From Trachelipus rathkii (taxonomy: Eukaryota; Arthropoda; Malacostraca; Isopoda; Trachelipodidae), in the NCBI GenBank assembly GCA_015478945.1, contig JABUQX010086888.1:5001-35000 (forward strand): a stretch of DNA of 30,000 nt, given 5' to 3'. This document shows, in pieces, positions 10,808 to 22,577 of the stretch. The position numbers and the translations under genes are program-made. The notes beneath the pieces are model-generated. The model was given only the letters and a program-made list of their open reading frames with translations, made no database searches and was not told the origin of the DNA. Positions within the stretch are counted from its first letter, which is position 1, and each line of letters opens with the position of its first letter.

Positions 10808-11109
10808 GATAACCTGACTTGAGAATCGCGGGAAAAATACAGGGGTTTCAGGGTTAATTATAAATTTCAATACATGATAGTGGTTTCACTGAAACAAATA
10901 AAAAATATATTTTAATTCCATTACTCCTTTGTTATAAAATTGATGCAAAATATATAATCCTAAATATAATCAATTTATTTTTGGTATTTACTATGATTTC
11001 AAATTAAAATTGAGGCCAATTATAATTTTTCCGAGTTCTTAACATAAAAATATTCAGAAATCAAATATTTTCCAGGAATCTCTTTTCAAAGGTGTTGTTT
11101 AGTTGATTA
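10808..11109. other. AT-rich DNA, nothing recognised
   Basis: No coding region or structured repeat was seen. Confidence 0.6.
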
Positions 11110-11547
11110 TTATATATATATATATATATATAACCATAACCAATAATAATATATATACTTATATATATATGTATATATATATATATAATAACAACTAGCA
11201 TATAAACTAACTATCAACAGCAGCAATAACCTTATATGTAATAACCTTGTAATAACAATATCATATAATATAACAGCCAGCCAATAACATGTATGTATAT
11301 GTATGTACCAGCAACAACCAGCCAACCAACCAATATGAAATAATATATTTATATCCTCAACTAACCAATAAATATATATATATATATGGCATAATATGTA
11401 ATAATAACTGCTGCTCTTAAATATATATATAACTGCTCTCTGCTACTCTTTCTCTCATATATATATATATATACATATATATATATGCGCCAGCAATATA
11501 TATATATATCTTTCTTTCTATATATATATATATCTTATATATATATC

Positions 11548-11588
<41 letters not shown>

Positions 11589-11610
11589 TCATATATATAT
11601 ATATATATTT
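11110..11610. repeat. complex TA repeat with AGCAACAACCAGCCAACC spacers
   Basis: TA runs are mixed with CA/AC-rich spacers (11190-11340) and CTCTCTGC/TTTCTTTC spacers (11400-11530). The Tyr/Ile-rich frames on both strands are repeat translation. Confidence 0.85.
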
Positions 11611-11639
11611 CTCACCTTTCTTTCTCACCATCCTCATGT

Positions 11640-14116
11640 AGGTGTATGTACCTGTCAGCTGTCTTGCATGAAGCTCCTCCATCGCCGTCGATCATCGTAA
11701 ACTCTTTCCTCCTCACCTCTCATAGTCACCCCCACTCCTCTCCATAGCTCTCTCTACCATCCCACTCCACCTCATCCTCCGGCACTCCCCACTCTCTCCT
11801 TCCTCCGGCTGCATAATACCTTTCAGCGAGCACCTATTTGCTTCCATCTCCTCATGTCGAACCATCTTAACTGTCTCTCCTGTGGCATATACTATCCCTC
11901 CCAACACCGCCCTCACGTCATCATTCCTCCTCCCTATCCAATCTTGTCACCCCAATATCAATCTTAAAACTTTCATTTCGCATGCCTGTACTTTTTTCAG
12001 CTTTTGTGTTTAGTGTCCAAGCCTCATGTCCATATGCTAATATGGGCCTCATAATGTTGGTATATTATTATTATTTTGACTTTCCTCGGTATATTACGGT
12101 TCTTTAGCAAAGGGTACAACGACGCAAGTGTCCCATTAAACTTTCCAATTCTATGGTTCAACTCCTGAAAATATCATTTCTTACTCCACTATAAACTCCT
12201 AAATATTCAAACTGATCCGTCTGTTTCAGTACTTTCCCCTCTAACTCTATATTCAACTCCTCCTCCTCACTACTCACTATCACAACCTCCGTTTTCCCCT
12301 ATTGATTTTCATTCCTTTCTCAAATAGCACCTCGTCCCATACCACTATAAACCTCTGCAGAGCCTCCTTGACTTCGAGATCAACGCCAGATCATCCTTGT
12401 ATCCAAAGATCTCTCCACCCACCTTTTCCTGTACCACCTTGCCACAATAGTCCGCCAAACGTTATTATCTAATATTGGGGAAAGTACATTTCCCTGTTTA
12501 ACACCTGTTGTTATTTCAAACCAGTTGCTATCATCCATATGTGTTCTCACCTTGCAACATCAGTCCACATACGTGATTTTTATAGCTCTTATCAGTTTAG
12601 TAGGCACCCCATACTCCCTTTTCCCCAGGATCCTCCACAATATCTCCCTCGGCACACGATCGAACGCCATTTCTAAATCGATAAAGACCAAATATGCTTT
12701 CCGGAATTCATAAGTCTTTTCACACATCATCTTCAGTGCAAAAATCAAATCAATTGTCGATCTTCCCGGTCGAAAACCATGCTGCCATTCATCCAGTTTA
12801 TTTTCGACTGTGTCCCTCAATCTTCTCTCCAATATTCTCTCGTACACCTTTTGCAATAATGTGACTTCAAGCAACTGTAATTTTTACAGTCGGTTTTATT
12901 GCCTTTCTTATATATAGGACACAATACTCCGATTTATTCCAATCCTCCAGTGTTTTCCCTTCGTTCCAGCATTTGTTCATTACTTCCGTCATCCACAAAA
13001 CACCCTTCACCAGCTCTCTCCAATATTATTTCCACAGGCCAGCATATCTCTTTCTGCCTTACCGTTCATCTTTCATCGCTTGTTCACCTCCTCCGGAATT
13101 TTAAATGTAATCACCCCAGCGCTCTTCAATGCCACATGTCGCGTTCTTCCCATTGTTCCTCTTCTTCTGTTATGTTATTCGGGATATTCAGCAGCTGTTA
13201 AATATTCCTTCCACCTTTCGCTAATATCGGACAGGCTTGTTAATAATGTTCCATCTTCATTTTTTATTGCAAAGGATGGCGGGGCAGAGCCCTTTTCTGG
13301 ATTTTTTGCAATGTTTAGCAATTAAAGCTTTCTCGTCCCCTGAAGGTCTTCCTCAATTCTCCTCCAATCACCCATGTGCTTGCCAGCACCTCTTCTTTTT
13401 ATCTAATTCAGCTTCTCTTCTCGCTTCCACATATTCCTCCCTCTCCTCCTCACTCCTCTCTCGTCTTTATCCACCTTTAAAACATTTCATTTTCTCTTTA
13501 CCATCTGAACTTGTTCAGTCCACCATGGAGTTTGTTTCTTTTTTCTTCTAATTGTTTTCACTTTCACAACATTCTCAGACACCTCCCACAGGGCGTCCCT
13601 CAATGCTCTCCAGCTCTCGTCCACCTCCGCATTCATCACCACATTTCTCCTTTTATCTTCCATTTCCCTCTTAAATTTTTCTCTACATTCCTGCTCTTGC
13701 AACTTTTCCACCATGAATCTCTTCCTAACCTTACATTTATATGGTTTAACACCATCTATTCTCATCTTTCCTACAACCAAACGGTGATCCGAGTCTCCTG
13801 AGACCGACAGTATACACTCTTCACGTATTTAAACAGTCTTTTGTTATTTGTTAGCATTAAGTCAATCATTGATTTCTCCTCGTATCCTCTACCCTCTCCA
13901 TTCCATCTGTACCACGTCCATTTGTGGCTATCTCTATGGTTGTAAAAAGTGTTCATCACGCTCATATCATTCTGTACACAAAAATCTATAACCCCTCCCC
14001 TGCAGGGTTCCTTCCTCCAATACCAAAAGCCCCTATCACTCCCTCCACCCGCCGTCGGTCCTGTTCAACATGTCCGTTTAAGTCACCCAATATTACGATG
14101 TTTTCTTGATGTGACT

Positions 14117-14117
<1 letters not shown>
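11640..14117 (-). pseudogene. RTE-like LINE, endonuclease plus reverse transcriptase, 5' truncated
   Basis: This minus-strand non-LTR retrotransposon was cut off at its 5' end. The first visible part (14110-13965) is the endonuclease domain with VILGDLNGH, followed by NTFYNHRDSHKWTWYRWN and then SDHRLVVGKMRIDG (near 13770) with frame changes. The linker includes TPWWTEQVQ (13500). The reverse transcriptase core at 12874-12560 has KVYERILERRLRD, EWQHGFRPGRSTIDLIFAL and VFIDLEMAFDRVPRE. It continues as TTGVKQGNVLSPIL (about 12490). The catalytic box then reads YKDD (12401-12390) in place of YADD. The C-terminal region (11916-11713) includes an RRMRWSGMVERA segment like the Arg/Trp-rich tail of such elements. 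Many frame breaks show it is inactive. RTE is my best clade guess; a related LINE clade is possible. Confidence 0.8.
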
Positions 14118-14147
<30 letters not shown>

Positions 14148-14169
14148 GCTAACCAACAGCAACAACCAG

Positions 14170-14208
<39 letters not shown>
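14118..14208. repeat. TA microsatellite with AACCAACAGCAACAACC spacer
   Basis: TA runs flank a spacer of the same A/C type seen at 7080 and 11200. The block abuts the truncated 5' end of the RTE-like LINE. Confidence 0.9.
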
Positions 14209-14211
<3 letters not shown>

Positions 14212-14396
14212 AATACAACATTCTTCTAGAAAATCAATTATTTTCTAAAAATTTCTTTCGAAAATATTTATTTAACTGAATTAATTAAATGTATTCCTTT
14301 TTTATAATTAAAATTATTAATTTATTGAAATTATATTTAATTTTCATCCTAAGTTTTAAGACTTTCTGTGTTTTGACTTACATTTTCCAATTTTAG

Positions 14397-14565
14397 CTAA
14401 CCCCTACCCCAGCCCCGGCCCCAGTCCTTGCCCCGGCCCCGGCCCCCGGCCCCGGCCCCGGCCAGCCCCGGCCGGCCGACCCAGCCCCGGCCGGCCCGGC
14501 CCCAGCCCCGGCAGCTAAATTAGAGCAGCCCGGCCCCGGAAAAATTCCCGCCCCGGTCGGTCCTA
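14397..14565. repeat. CCGGCC/CCCCGG array, possible hAT-type terminus
   Basis: About 160 bp of CCCCGG/CCGGCC units in otherwise AT-rich DNA. The right edge, read inward, begins TAGGACCGACCGGGGCGGG, which resembles a hAT-type end. No left end or duplication was found, and TA repeat follows directly. The Gly/Pro/Ala frame across it is not a gene. Confidence 0.6.
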
Positions 14566-14597
<32 letters not shown>

Positions 14598-14700
14598 TGC
14601 TCACTCTCATACTCACCCATACTTCTTCTTCTGCTGCTTAATAATAATAATAACATAACATATATACTATATATATCTATATATATAGCATATACTATCA
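14566..14700. repeat. TA and AAT repeats
   Basis: A TA tract, then a CTTCTTCTTCTGCTGC segment, a short AAT run and more TA. Confidence 0.85.
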
Positions 14701-14819
14701 TAGTAATTAAAGTATAACAGCACATGCCAATTTGATTTTTGAATTCAGCGCAACAAAATTCATAAGAAATAAATCTAATGCATGTCAAAAAATTTGTGTT
14801 GGTTAGTGTAATTATCTAT

Positions 14820-14925
14820 AAAAATTCTGCTCCGGTTCCACCCCTCAAAAACTCCGGCTTCGGCTATACGGCTCCTGCTCCACCCAAACTCTTGCGGTAG
14901 GGCTCCCTGCTCCTCAGTCCTGGTC
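14820..14925. repeat. degenerate CTCCGG-type GC-rich block
   Basis: Imperfect CTCCGGYTTCGGCT and GCTCC units resemble those after the hAT-like end at 4950. TAGGGCTCC at 14898 matches CAGGGCTCC at 4950. This is possibly another, more eroded, end of the same element type. Confidence 0.45.
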
Positions 14926-14977
14926 AAAAGAGAGAAGAAACATTGTATATTTAAGAGAATGACAAAGAACCACTGAC

Positions 14978-15337
14978 CTTGGGCAACAAGCTGTCATTTA
15001 GAATAATTTGACTATAATATAAAAAACTCAAGTGAGAGTATTTCTGCCCTACAAAGCCTTCAGGAATAAACATTGAAAAGTTGAAAGAATTATTTAAAAA
15101 TAAAAATAAATGTTTAATAAAAATTACTATTAAAGTGCAAATTAGAATAATTTGCAATGCTTGTTATGACCTAAATAATAATTATGATATAAAGTATATA
15201 ATTGTTTTGCTTTGCTTTGTGTTGCTTTACCTTTTGATTTAAACATTTATCATCTGCACATACTTTCGCATATTTATATTCCTGTATTTTCTTTAAAATA
15301 ATTATTTGTAATTTTGTATGGTTATGCAAAATAAATC
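14978..15337 (-). CDS. weak candidate exons of an unrecognised minus-strand gene
   Basis: On the minus strand, 15337-15231 is bounded by an acceptor (ttctttacag) and a donor (AAAAG|GTAAAG). Only one of its three frames is open, and it is Lys/Ile-rich and contains KVCADDKCLNQK. A second open stretch ends at 14978 with a good donor (CCCAAG|GTCAGT) and includes FVGQKYSHLSFLYYSQ. I could not find an acceptor that joins the two in phase. The protein is not recognised, and these could be chance open frames in AT-rich DNA. Confidence 0.2.
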
Positions 15338-15583
15338 CTGTAAAGAATATCTTAGTCATGACAAATTTGATTTTTTTTTTTGTATTTAATATCTAGTATT
15401 CTTAATACAAACCCTTATAGTTTGTTTAAAATGTAATGCATATATTTTGCAGATATAAAATGTTCTTTTGAATTTGAAAGGGACTAGGGTGATTTTATTC
15501 AGTTTCAAAATTTGTATTCTTCATTCATCTTTTTTCCCAACAACCGTACATGCTTAAGAACAGGTTTTGTCTTTTTGATTTTT
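15338..15583. other. AT-rich DNA, nothing recognised
   Basis: No supported feature is visible. Confidence 0.55.
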
Positions 15584-15676
15584 GAGAGAGAGAGAGAGAA
15601 GAGAGGAGCGAGAGAGGACGACGACAAGGAGAGAGAGAACAGAGAGAGAGAGAGAGAGAACACGGAGAAAAGCGAT

Positions 15677-15713
<37 letters not shown>

Positions 15714-15716
15714 CTT
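15584..15716. repeat. GA microsatellite, interrupted
   Basis: GA runs are separated by GAGGACGACGACAAGG and ACACGGAGAAAAGCGATG. The Arg/Glu-rich frame is repeat translation. Confidence 0.95.
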
Positions 15717-15999
15717 TTTGACTAGCCTTGATTTAAAATGTATGCATTTTCTTGTGCAACCGAGTTACTTTTAATTATAAATATGCAATTCTTCGAGAAT
15801 TATACAAACTCTAATAATTGACAACAGTACTAGCGAAACGGCTTACATCATCAGTATGACAAATATCGAGGACCTTTCTACTTCGAAATATATTCTTTAA
15901 CATCAAGCACTTGAGATAATTGTTAGAAATATCACAACGTAATTATTAAAACTTAATGCACAGCTGGAAAGTGCACAACTCGAGGGTTCATTTATATAT
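15717..15999. other. unique DNA, nothing recognised
   Basis: Non-repetitive sequence with no open frame or motif that I can assign. Confidence 0.55.
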
Positions 16000-16204
16000 T
16001 ATACTATATATATATATATATAAAATATATATATATATTTATATAATATATAATACATATTATATATTATATATATATTATATTATATATATAAAGATAT
16101 ATATAAATATATATATATAATATATATATAGTCTATTATATATAATATATAATATTATATATATAATATATAACTAATATTATCATATATATATATATAT
16201 ATAG

Positions 16205-16239
<35 letters not shown>

Positions 16240-16345
16240 ATTATATATATATAATATATATATACTATATATATTACATATATATATATTATATTATTCA
16301 TATATATAGGACCCATCCGGTATATATATATATATCATACTATAT
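16000..16345. repeat. TA-rich repeat block
   Basis: TA and TATAATA units throughout, with a short unique island (GGACCCATCCGG) near 16309. Confidence 0.9.
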
Positions 16346-16586
16346 ATAAGGAGCTAAAATTCTCATTTTTTGAAGTAATTTTCGATTTCCCGCGCAAATT
16401 TGTGTTCCCGGTTGAGCTCTTCAAATTTAAAGGAGCGAAAATTAAACAAGTTTTTTCAAATAACAGAATTTGAGGGGGGAAAAATTACAAAATTTGGGTA
16501 TTTTTTTTTTTTTCTTTTTTTTTCAAGTATAACCAGTCTAAAAGGAAGATTAAAGCTCAGGGGAGAAAAACGAACTCTATTACAAG

Positions 16587-16628
<42 letters not shown>

Positions 16629-17040
16629 AAAATTTTAAAATTTAATTTTACTTAATCGAAAAAAAAAAAAAAAAAAAAAAGTTGAAAACTAAATAAAAGG
16701 AAATAAAATAAATTGCAAAAAGGAAGAAAAGCATCAAAATACCTTTTTTTTCCTTTTCAAATGTTAAAAAAAATGCTGAGTTTTCATTTCTTTATTCCCC
16801 CATTACCCCCACTCACCCCTTCCCACCAACATGAAAAAAGGAAGCTTTTTTTTTTCTTTTCACTCTTTCGTTCTCTTTTACCATTTTTTGTGTGTTCAAA
16901 AATATTTGGAAAGTGAGGGTGATTTGTTGATGCCGAGAACTGTTGTAGCAGATTGGGGGATTTGTAAAAGTTTAAAAAAGCGGAAAAAAATATTTTTCAT
17001 ACATACAAATAGGAAATTGGGAGATTTAAATTGCCGTTAT
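16346..17040. other. low-complexity A- and T-run DNA with poly(A) tracts
   Basis: The segment contains an A-run of about 40 bases at 16586-16626, a second A-run at 16660-16680, and T-runs near 16500-16530. No protein is recognised; the frames are Lys- and Phe-rich from the homopolymers. The poly(A) could be a retroposon tail, but no upstream coding or SINE-like body was identified. Confidence 0.6.
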
Positions 17041-17206
17041 ATACTGTATATATATTATATATATATATATATATTACTATATAATATATATATTATATAA
17101 TATATACTATAATTATACTAGATATTAACTATTAATTATAAGTATAGGTATATATATATATTATACCTATATCCTGATACTATATATATATAATATTATA
17201 TATTAT
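17041..17206. repeat. TA-rich repeat
   Basis: TA and TATTATA units with short interruptions. Confidence 0.9.
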
Positions 17207-17208
17207 CA

Positions 17209-17905
17209 AAGAGGCGACTCCTGCATCGTGCTACTCGTGCTCAGCACGATTCGTTGACATTATAGAAACGATCTAACTTGCAAATTTTACAATGTTTCGA
17301 TAAATATTACCATGAAAGTATAATTTAAGCTAATAAATAAATTTTTATTTATTTTTTTGCGAAAGTTGGTCCAAATAAATGAAATTATTACCTAACAAAT
17401 AATAATTAGATCAGTAAAAACTGAACCGAAAAGGAAAGAATGAGCCGCTATCAAATAACTGCTTTTAACACATTAAAAATAGACTATCCGTTCCCAAACG
17501 GAAAAGGCGGTTTCACAATATTGTATCTCTGAAAATTGTAAAATTAGGTTTGGTTTTATGAAGTATAGCTCATTTAACTTTTAACGAAAAACATTTACAT
17601 AGAAAATATTTTAATAGGGAAACTTAGTATATATATATAATTATACTTATATATATTTATATATATATATTAATTATATATAATATAAATATATTATATA
17701 ATACTATATTATATATAGTATATATATTTATAATATATAATACTATATATATTATTTAAAGTAAAGGAAATATCAACTCTATATAACTATCTATTCATCA
17801 CTATTATATATATTATAATATATTATATATTATTATTATATATATATATATATTAATAATCATATATAGTATATAATTCATATATGTATATATATTTATA
17901 TAGAG

Positions 17906-17936
<31 letters not shown>

Positions 17937-17971
17937 CACGAAGAAATAAAAACTTACTAGAGTCGCCACTG
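17209..17971. mobile_element. possible non-autonomous hAT-type element
   Basis: The left end reads AAGAGGCGACTCCTG. The right end read inward is CAGTGGCGACTCTAG, sharing GGCGACTC in inverted orientation and close to hAT CAGTGGCG-type ends. A short hairpin (ATCGTGCT stem, 17225-17250) lies just inside the left end. There is no coding potential, and the interior holds unique AT-rich DNA plus TA and GA repeats. The flanks are TA repeat and show no clear 8 bp duplication, so the call is tentative. Confidence 0.3.
17906..17937. repeat. GA microsatellite
   Basis: A short GA tract follows TA repeat. Confidence 0.9.
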
Positions 17972-18275
17972 ATATATATATATATATAAATAATATATAT
18001 AAATATATATATATTATATAATAATATATATTTTATATATTATTCATATATATACAGATTTATACGTAAATAACTAATCAAATATTCTATATACACATAT
18101 TAAATGAAGTATGCAGAAGAATATATATAACCATATTATAGTATTATATATATTATTATATACTATATATATATAAAATATATATATATTATATATATTA
18201 TATATAGAGATTATATATATTATATTTATGATTATATGATAGTATATAGTATAGTATATATAAAATATATATAAA
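17972..18275. repeat. TA-rich repeat block
   Basis: TA and TATAATA units with a short unique stretch at 18056-18120. Confidence 0.85.
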
Positions 18276-18498
18276 AGACCAACATTTTAAATTTGATTGA
18301 TAGTCTATATACACTATGTTACCAAGCTATTCTGTTCCCGTATATTTATATACATGCATACACTACTTGTATGAATAATTTATTGTATATATTATTGTAA
18401 GAGGATATGAAGAACGTTATCGGATCTGCTCCTGCGGGTGTCATTAAACGAGGCTAATAGGGAATACGGAGTTGTTCAGGCCTTACCTCTCTCCACAT
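18276..18498. other. unique DNA, nothing recognised
   Basis: No supported gene or repeat is visible. Confidence 0.55.
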
Positions 18499-18528
18499 TC
18501 CTTATCTATCTATATATCTATCTATCTG

Positions 18529-18613
<85 letters not shown>
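18499..18613. repeat. TATC tetranucleotide microsatellite
   Basis: About 28 TATC units, nearly perfect, with one TGTC variant near the start. This is a good candidate polymorphic marker. Confidence 0.97.
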
Positions 18614-18953
18614 TCTATCCATATCCTTTTTTGTTTCTCTTGTCATCACTTCGCTTCCTCTTCCTGCATTTTCCTCTTGTCCAGCTCATCGAAATTGAAA
18701 ACCAAACTTGTGTGGTTCGAGTTCACTCAGCAGAATGTGGTTTACCATTGCTCTGACTCCGTTTTCCTTCCCAGTCTCTTTTATATTCGAAAGCAGCGTC
18801 GAAGGAAACATGTGTCCTCCGAATGTTATTAGAAAAGGAAGGAAGGGAGGGAGGGGAAAAAATGTCAAGGATCTTAAACAGGAAGGGATGAACTTGAAAC
18901 GGGAAAACGAAGTGTCATTTAGGGATAAAAATAAACAGCAAAAGATTACCAAA

Positions 18954-18955
<2 letters not shown>
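18614..18955. other. unique DNA, nothing recognised
   Basis: Frames are open on both strands, but none shows a recognisable domain or supported splice structure. Confidence 0.5.
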
Positions 18956-19033
<78 letters not shown>

Positions 19034-19052
19034 TCTCTCTCTCTCTCTCTCA
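18956..19052. repeat. CT microsatellite
   Basis: A long pure CT run is followed by interrupted CT. Confidence 0.97.
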
Positions 19053-19440
19053 ACAAGAAGCTTTATGGATGCGAAAAATCTTATTACAAAATTGTAGCTT
19101 AACAGAGCAAATTCGAATCAACAAAGTGGACTACTTCAAAAGGGAACTCGCCACGTCTTAGTCTTCTCTCGGGGGTGTGGGGTGTGGAAGAGGAGGGTCG
19201 GAAATGATATTGGCGTGGTTCAGGTCAGCCTTCTGACTTTTTTTTTTTTTATAGTTGGTATAATGTAATTTTGTTGGTATTGGTGTTTCTTTGACCTCTT
19301 TACCAAAGGAAACAAAAAAACACTTTTTAAATTTAAGTTAAATAGCTCTCTGAACTATAAAGGAAAAGTTCAATTAGAAATGTGGTCCAATTTTTTTTTC
19401 CTTCTTTTCTAAAGTTATCCATACAAGTCATTTAACTTTG

Positions 19441-19441
<1 letters not shown>
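19053..19441. other. unique DNA, nothing recognised
   Basis: Contains a T-run (about 19240-19251) and no assignable gene. Confidence 0.55.
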
Positions 19442-19483
<42 letters not shown>

Positions 19484-19490
19484 CTCTCAA

Positions 19491-19527
<37 letters not shown>

Positions 19528-19681
19528 TTATATATATATATATATATTATATATTACGATATATATATATATATTGGATGTACGCAGGAGTTCATTTAGG
19601 AGGGGGGCAAAGGTTGAGTGGATATATTATATTATATATATATAATATATATTATAGATATATATATATATCCCTATATAT

Positions 19682-19713
<32 letters not shown>

Positions 19714-19756
19714 ATATAATCATATATATATTATATTATATATATATATGTATGTG

Positions 19757-19757
<1 letters not shown>
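19442..19757. repeat. TA microsatellites around a short unique island
   Basis: TA blocks flank the unique 19577-19620 segment, which is repeated at 19849-19891. Confidence 0.9.
19577..19620 (+). repeat. TE-end-like direct repeat, copy 1
   Basis: TGTACGCAGGAGTTCATTTA followed by a G-run and GCAAAGGTTGAGTG. It aligns with 19849-19891. TACGCAGGATTT with a following G-run resembles ends of invertebrate DNA transposons that I recall only generally. Confidence 0.5.

Positions 19758-19821
<64 letters not shown>
19758..19821. repeat. compound GT-GA microsatellite
   Basis: A GT run is directly followed by a GA run, then more GT-like sequence to about 19850. Confidence 0.97.
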
Positions 19822-19823
<2 letters not shown>

Positions 19824-19848
19824 GGTATGTGTGTGTGTCTCTGTCTGT

Positions 19849-19891
19849 GTGTACGCAGGATTTGACTTAGGAACTGGCAAAGATTGAGTGA
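19849..19891 (+). repeat. TE-end-like direct repeat, copy 2
   Basis: TGTACGCAGGATTTGACTTA followed by GGAACTGGCAAAGATTGAGTG, a diverged copy of 19577-19620 in the same orientation. It is placed where the 3' terminus of the TTF-type hAT (20244-24731) could lie. Confidence 0.5.
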
Positions 19892-20520
19892 TTTCTATCC
19901 TTGCTCACACTGATCACTAGAGAGTGTGGGTTGGTTAAATTCCAGAATTTTTCCTTTTCAAAGGTTAATAAAAAAGAGCATAGAATAAAAAAATATTATT
20001 TCGGTTATAAAATAAATAAACTAACAAGTCTACAACAATTGCAATTAAAAAAATTTATGCATAACGAGGCGAGTAAAAAAAATACCTGCTTGAGAAACGT
20101 AAAGTAATATTTATAGGGGTTGGTGAGTACTAAGTGGTAACTAATATTAAATCTAAACTAGCATTGGACGGCTGGGATTTTCAGCGAATTTCTCAATTGC
20201 ATTTGTTTCTAATTCGCTCATTTTTTCACTTACTAATTTTCATTCATAGTACAATAAGAATGTCTTTGTTCATTGTGCTTCTTGGCCAAGTCTTTACTCT
20301 TCGCAGAGTGCTGAAATACCTTTCAATGGTACTTGTTGAACAAGGTAGCACAAGTGCAATTAATAGACAGGTTTTGATTTGAGAAAAAAAGGGGATGGCT
20401 TCTTTAATGACTTCATCAAATTTCAAGTCTTTTAAATTTTGTTTGTCCATTTTTTTTTATTCCGCCACAAGGCGTACCATAAGTCCGTTTCAGTATGAAT
20501 TTTGTCGATATCGAGATGAC

Positions 20521-20565
20521 AAAACTCTGAAAACTCATAAAAACTCTGAAAAATTATAAAACTCA
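20521..20565. repeat. local tandem duplication in the hAT copy
   Basis: The unit AAAACTCTGAAAA(C/A)T(C/T)AT is present twice in tandem, next to a frame break between the core and dimerisation segments of the hAT pseudogene. Confidence 0.5.
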
Positions 20566-21731
20566 CGCAAACTGCCTACGGGAGAACCTAACATAAGAAA
20601 CAGATGCAAATGAAAAAGATGATATGCTGGCACCTTGTTTTCTGAAAATCTAGTCTCTAAAGCCGAAGAAAGTGAGTCAAAATAAGTTACAAGTTTAGAA
20701 CGCTTCCAATATTCATCAGAAGTTTCAGCAGGATAATTTGCTCTATGTTGTTGGTATTGTACCTTCCTGGGTGGTGCAAGTTCTACTAAGAACTCGACAG
20801 AAATAACATTGACGGATAATAGCAGATCAGCAATTATTTGTTCAGCAGTTTTGCGGTGGTCTTTGAGAACTTTCAAAATTCTTAGGGCATGATCAGAGCA
20901 CTGCATAAGGTCAATATTTTTTGTTTTAATAATGTTAGCCACGGGTTCAACTAAAGCAGAATATTTGGCTATTACGGAAGAGGTAATAATGAAAATGGGT
21001 CTTGTTACCGAACAATATAATTGAAAAGCTGTTTTTCTTGTTGAGTTGTTGCCTTCCTTTGGCAATTTTTCTAACTCTTGAACGATTTTTATCATATTTG
21101 TATGGAAAATAGCAGTTACTATGATATTTTTGAGTCTAACGGGTTTCACAAAGTTTAGGTAAGTTTTGAATGTATTTTCTTCTTAGTGTGGAGTCTCTGG
21201 AAAAGTTTATTATGTCTTTTATTTTGGCAATAGTATTTCGAATTTCCGGAATAATGTTTAGGTCATTAATGACCAAATTAAGCCTATGGCTTGCACAGCG
21301 AAAATATAATCCTTTTTTACATATTTCTCCTGCAGTTTCTTTTGAACTATATGTTCTTTACCTGTCATTGCTGAGCAACCGTTGTACTCCCGACTAACGC
21401 ATAGACTCGGATCCAAACCTTCTTTTTCCAAAAACAAATCAATCGTTTTGGCATCCATCCCTTCAAGTATCCATCCCTTCAAGAACTTCAAACAGAAGAA
21501 ATTCTTCTCGAAGAGCCATTTTTTTCAAGATTGAAAAACCTTAATCCTATATCTAGATAATTGTTCTTTGCCTGACAATTCCGCAGTTTCATCGGCCAAT
21601 ATGGAGTAGACAACAAATTGTTTTGCATCCCGGACAATCATGTTTTTTTTATGATAATTCCACACAAATTAATAAGTTCATTTTGAAACCTCGGAGACGT
21701 CCAGATGGCATTCTTCTGTCCATGAATATGT

Positions 21732-21739
21732 TCTTTTAA
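21732..21739. repeat. 8 bp target-site duplication of the fold-back element, left copy
   Basis: TCTTTTAA, repeated exactly at 24009-24016. Confidence 0.85.
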
Positions 21740-22192
21740 GGTAATTGTTTAGAATTACTAACTTGAGTTCACGTACATAGTATATTAAAATTATAAACAT
21801 TTCATTTAAAAAAATGGTTTTAAAAAATTATTTGAAGTTTTTTTTACGGATTTTCGTGTATTTTACGCATATATTTTGAAGAAAAATATAAAAAATAACT
21901 CTCCGAAAATTTTAAACGCCTAATTTTCTCGTTTTTTTAGGGATATCGCTATCGATGCTTTGTTCCGATTTTTTATATATCGATTGTATTAATATTTTTC
22001 CGATAATCGATAATTTTGAACAATTATCAACAATTCGATTGTTAGGCCAAATTTACGTTTACGTATTAAAAAAAAAAAAAAATTCGCAAACGAACATATT
22101 TTTACGTAAATTATAATAAAATAAAAATAATACAATAAATATAATATATTTTTTTTTTTTAATAAACACTACAATATCATATATATATATAT

Positions 22193-22235
<43 letters not shown>

Positions 22236-22284
22236 AGTATTTATTTGGCCTATACCTAAATGTAACCTACCTCCTATAGGACTT

Positions 22285-22330
<46 letters not shown>

Positions 22331-22391
22331 ATGTGGCCAAAATTTAAGATTGTGACAGTAGCAAAAATTTTCGAGTACGTTGAAACAAGCT

Positions 22392-22420
22392 GCGCGAGTC
22401 GGTATTAGATCGACTCGCGC
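22392..22420. repeat. perfect GC-rich hairpin
   Basis: The stem GCGCGAGTCG pairs with CGACTCGCGC across a 9-base loop. It lies in a unique segment (22332-22446) present only in the left arm of the fold-back element. Confidence 0.8.
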
Positions 22421-22577
22421 TGAGTTTGTGAGGCGATTGAATCACTATATATATATATACTATATATCTATAGTATATATATATATATATATATTAGTAT
22501 ATATTTATATTTAAGTGTTATAAGTATTAATGTTCATATTTGAGATATTTACGTATCAGTATCTCCATATATATATT

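Noticed and set aside
14393..14788. Gly/Pro/Ala-rich 131-codon minus-strand frame
   Set aside because: It is translation of the CCGGCC array and adjoining TA repeat.
16586..16626. Poly(A) tract as the tail of a processed gene copy
   Set aside because: No coding remnant or flanking duplication is visible upstream of the tract.
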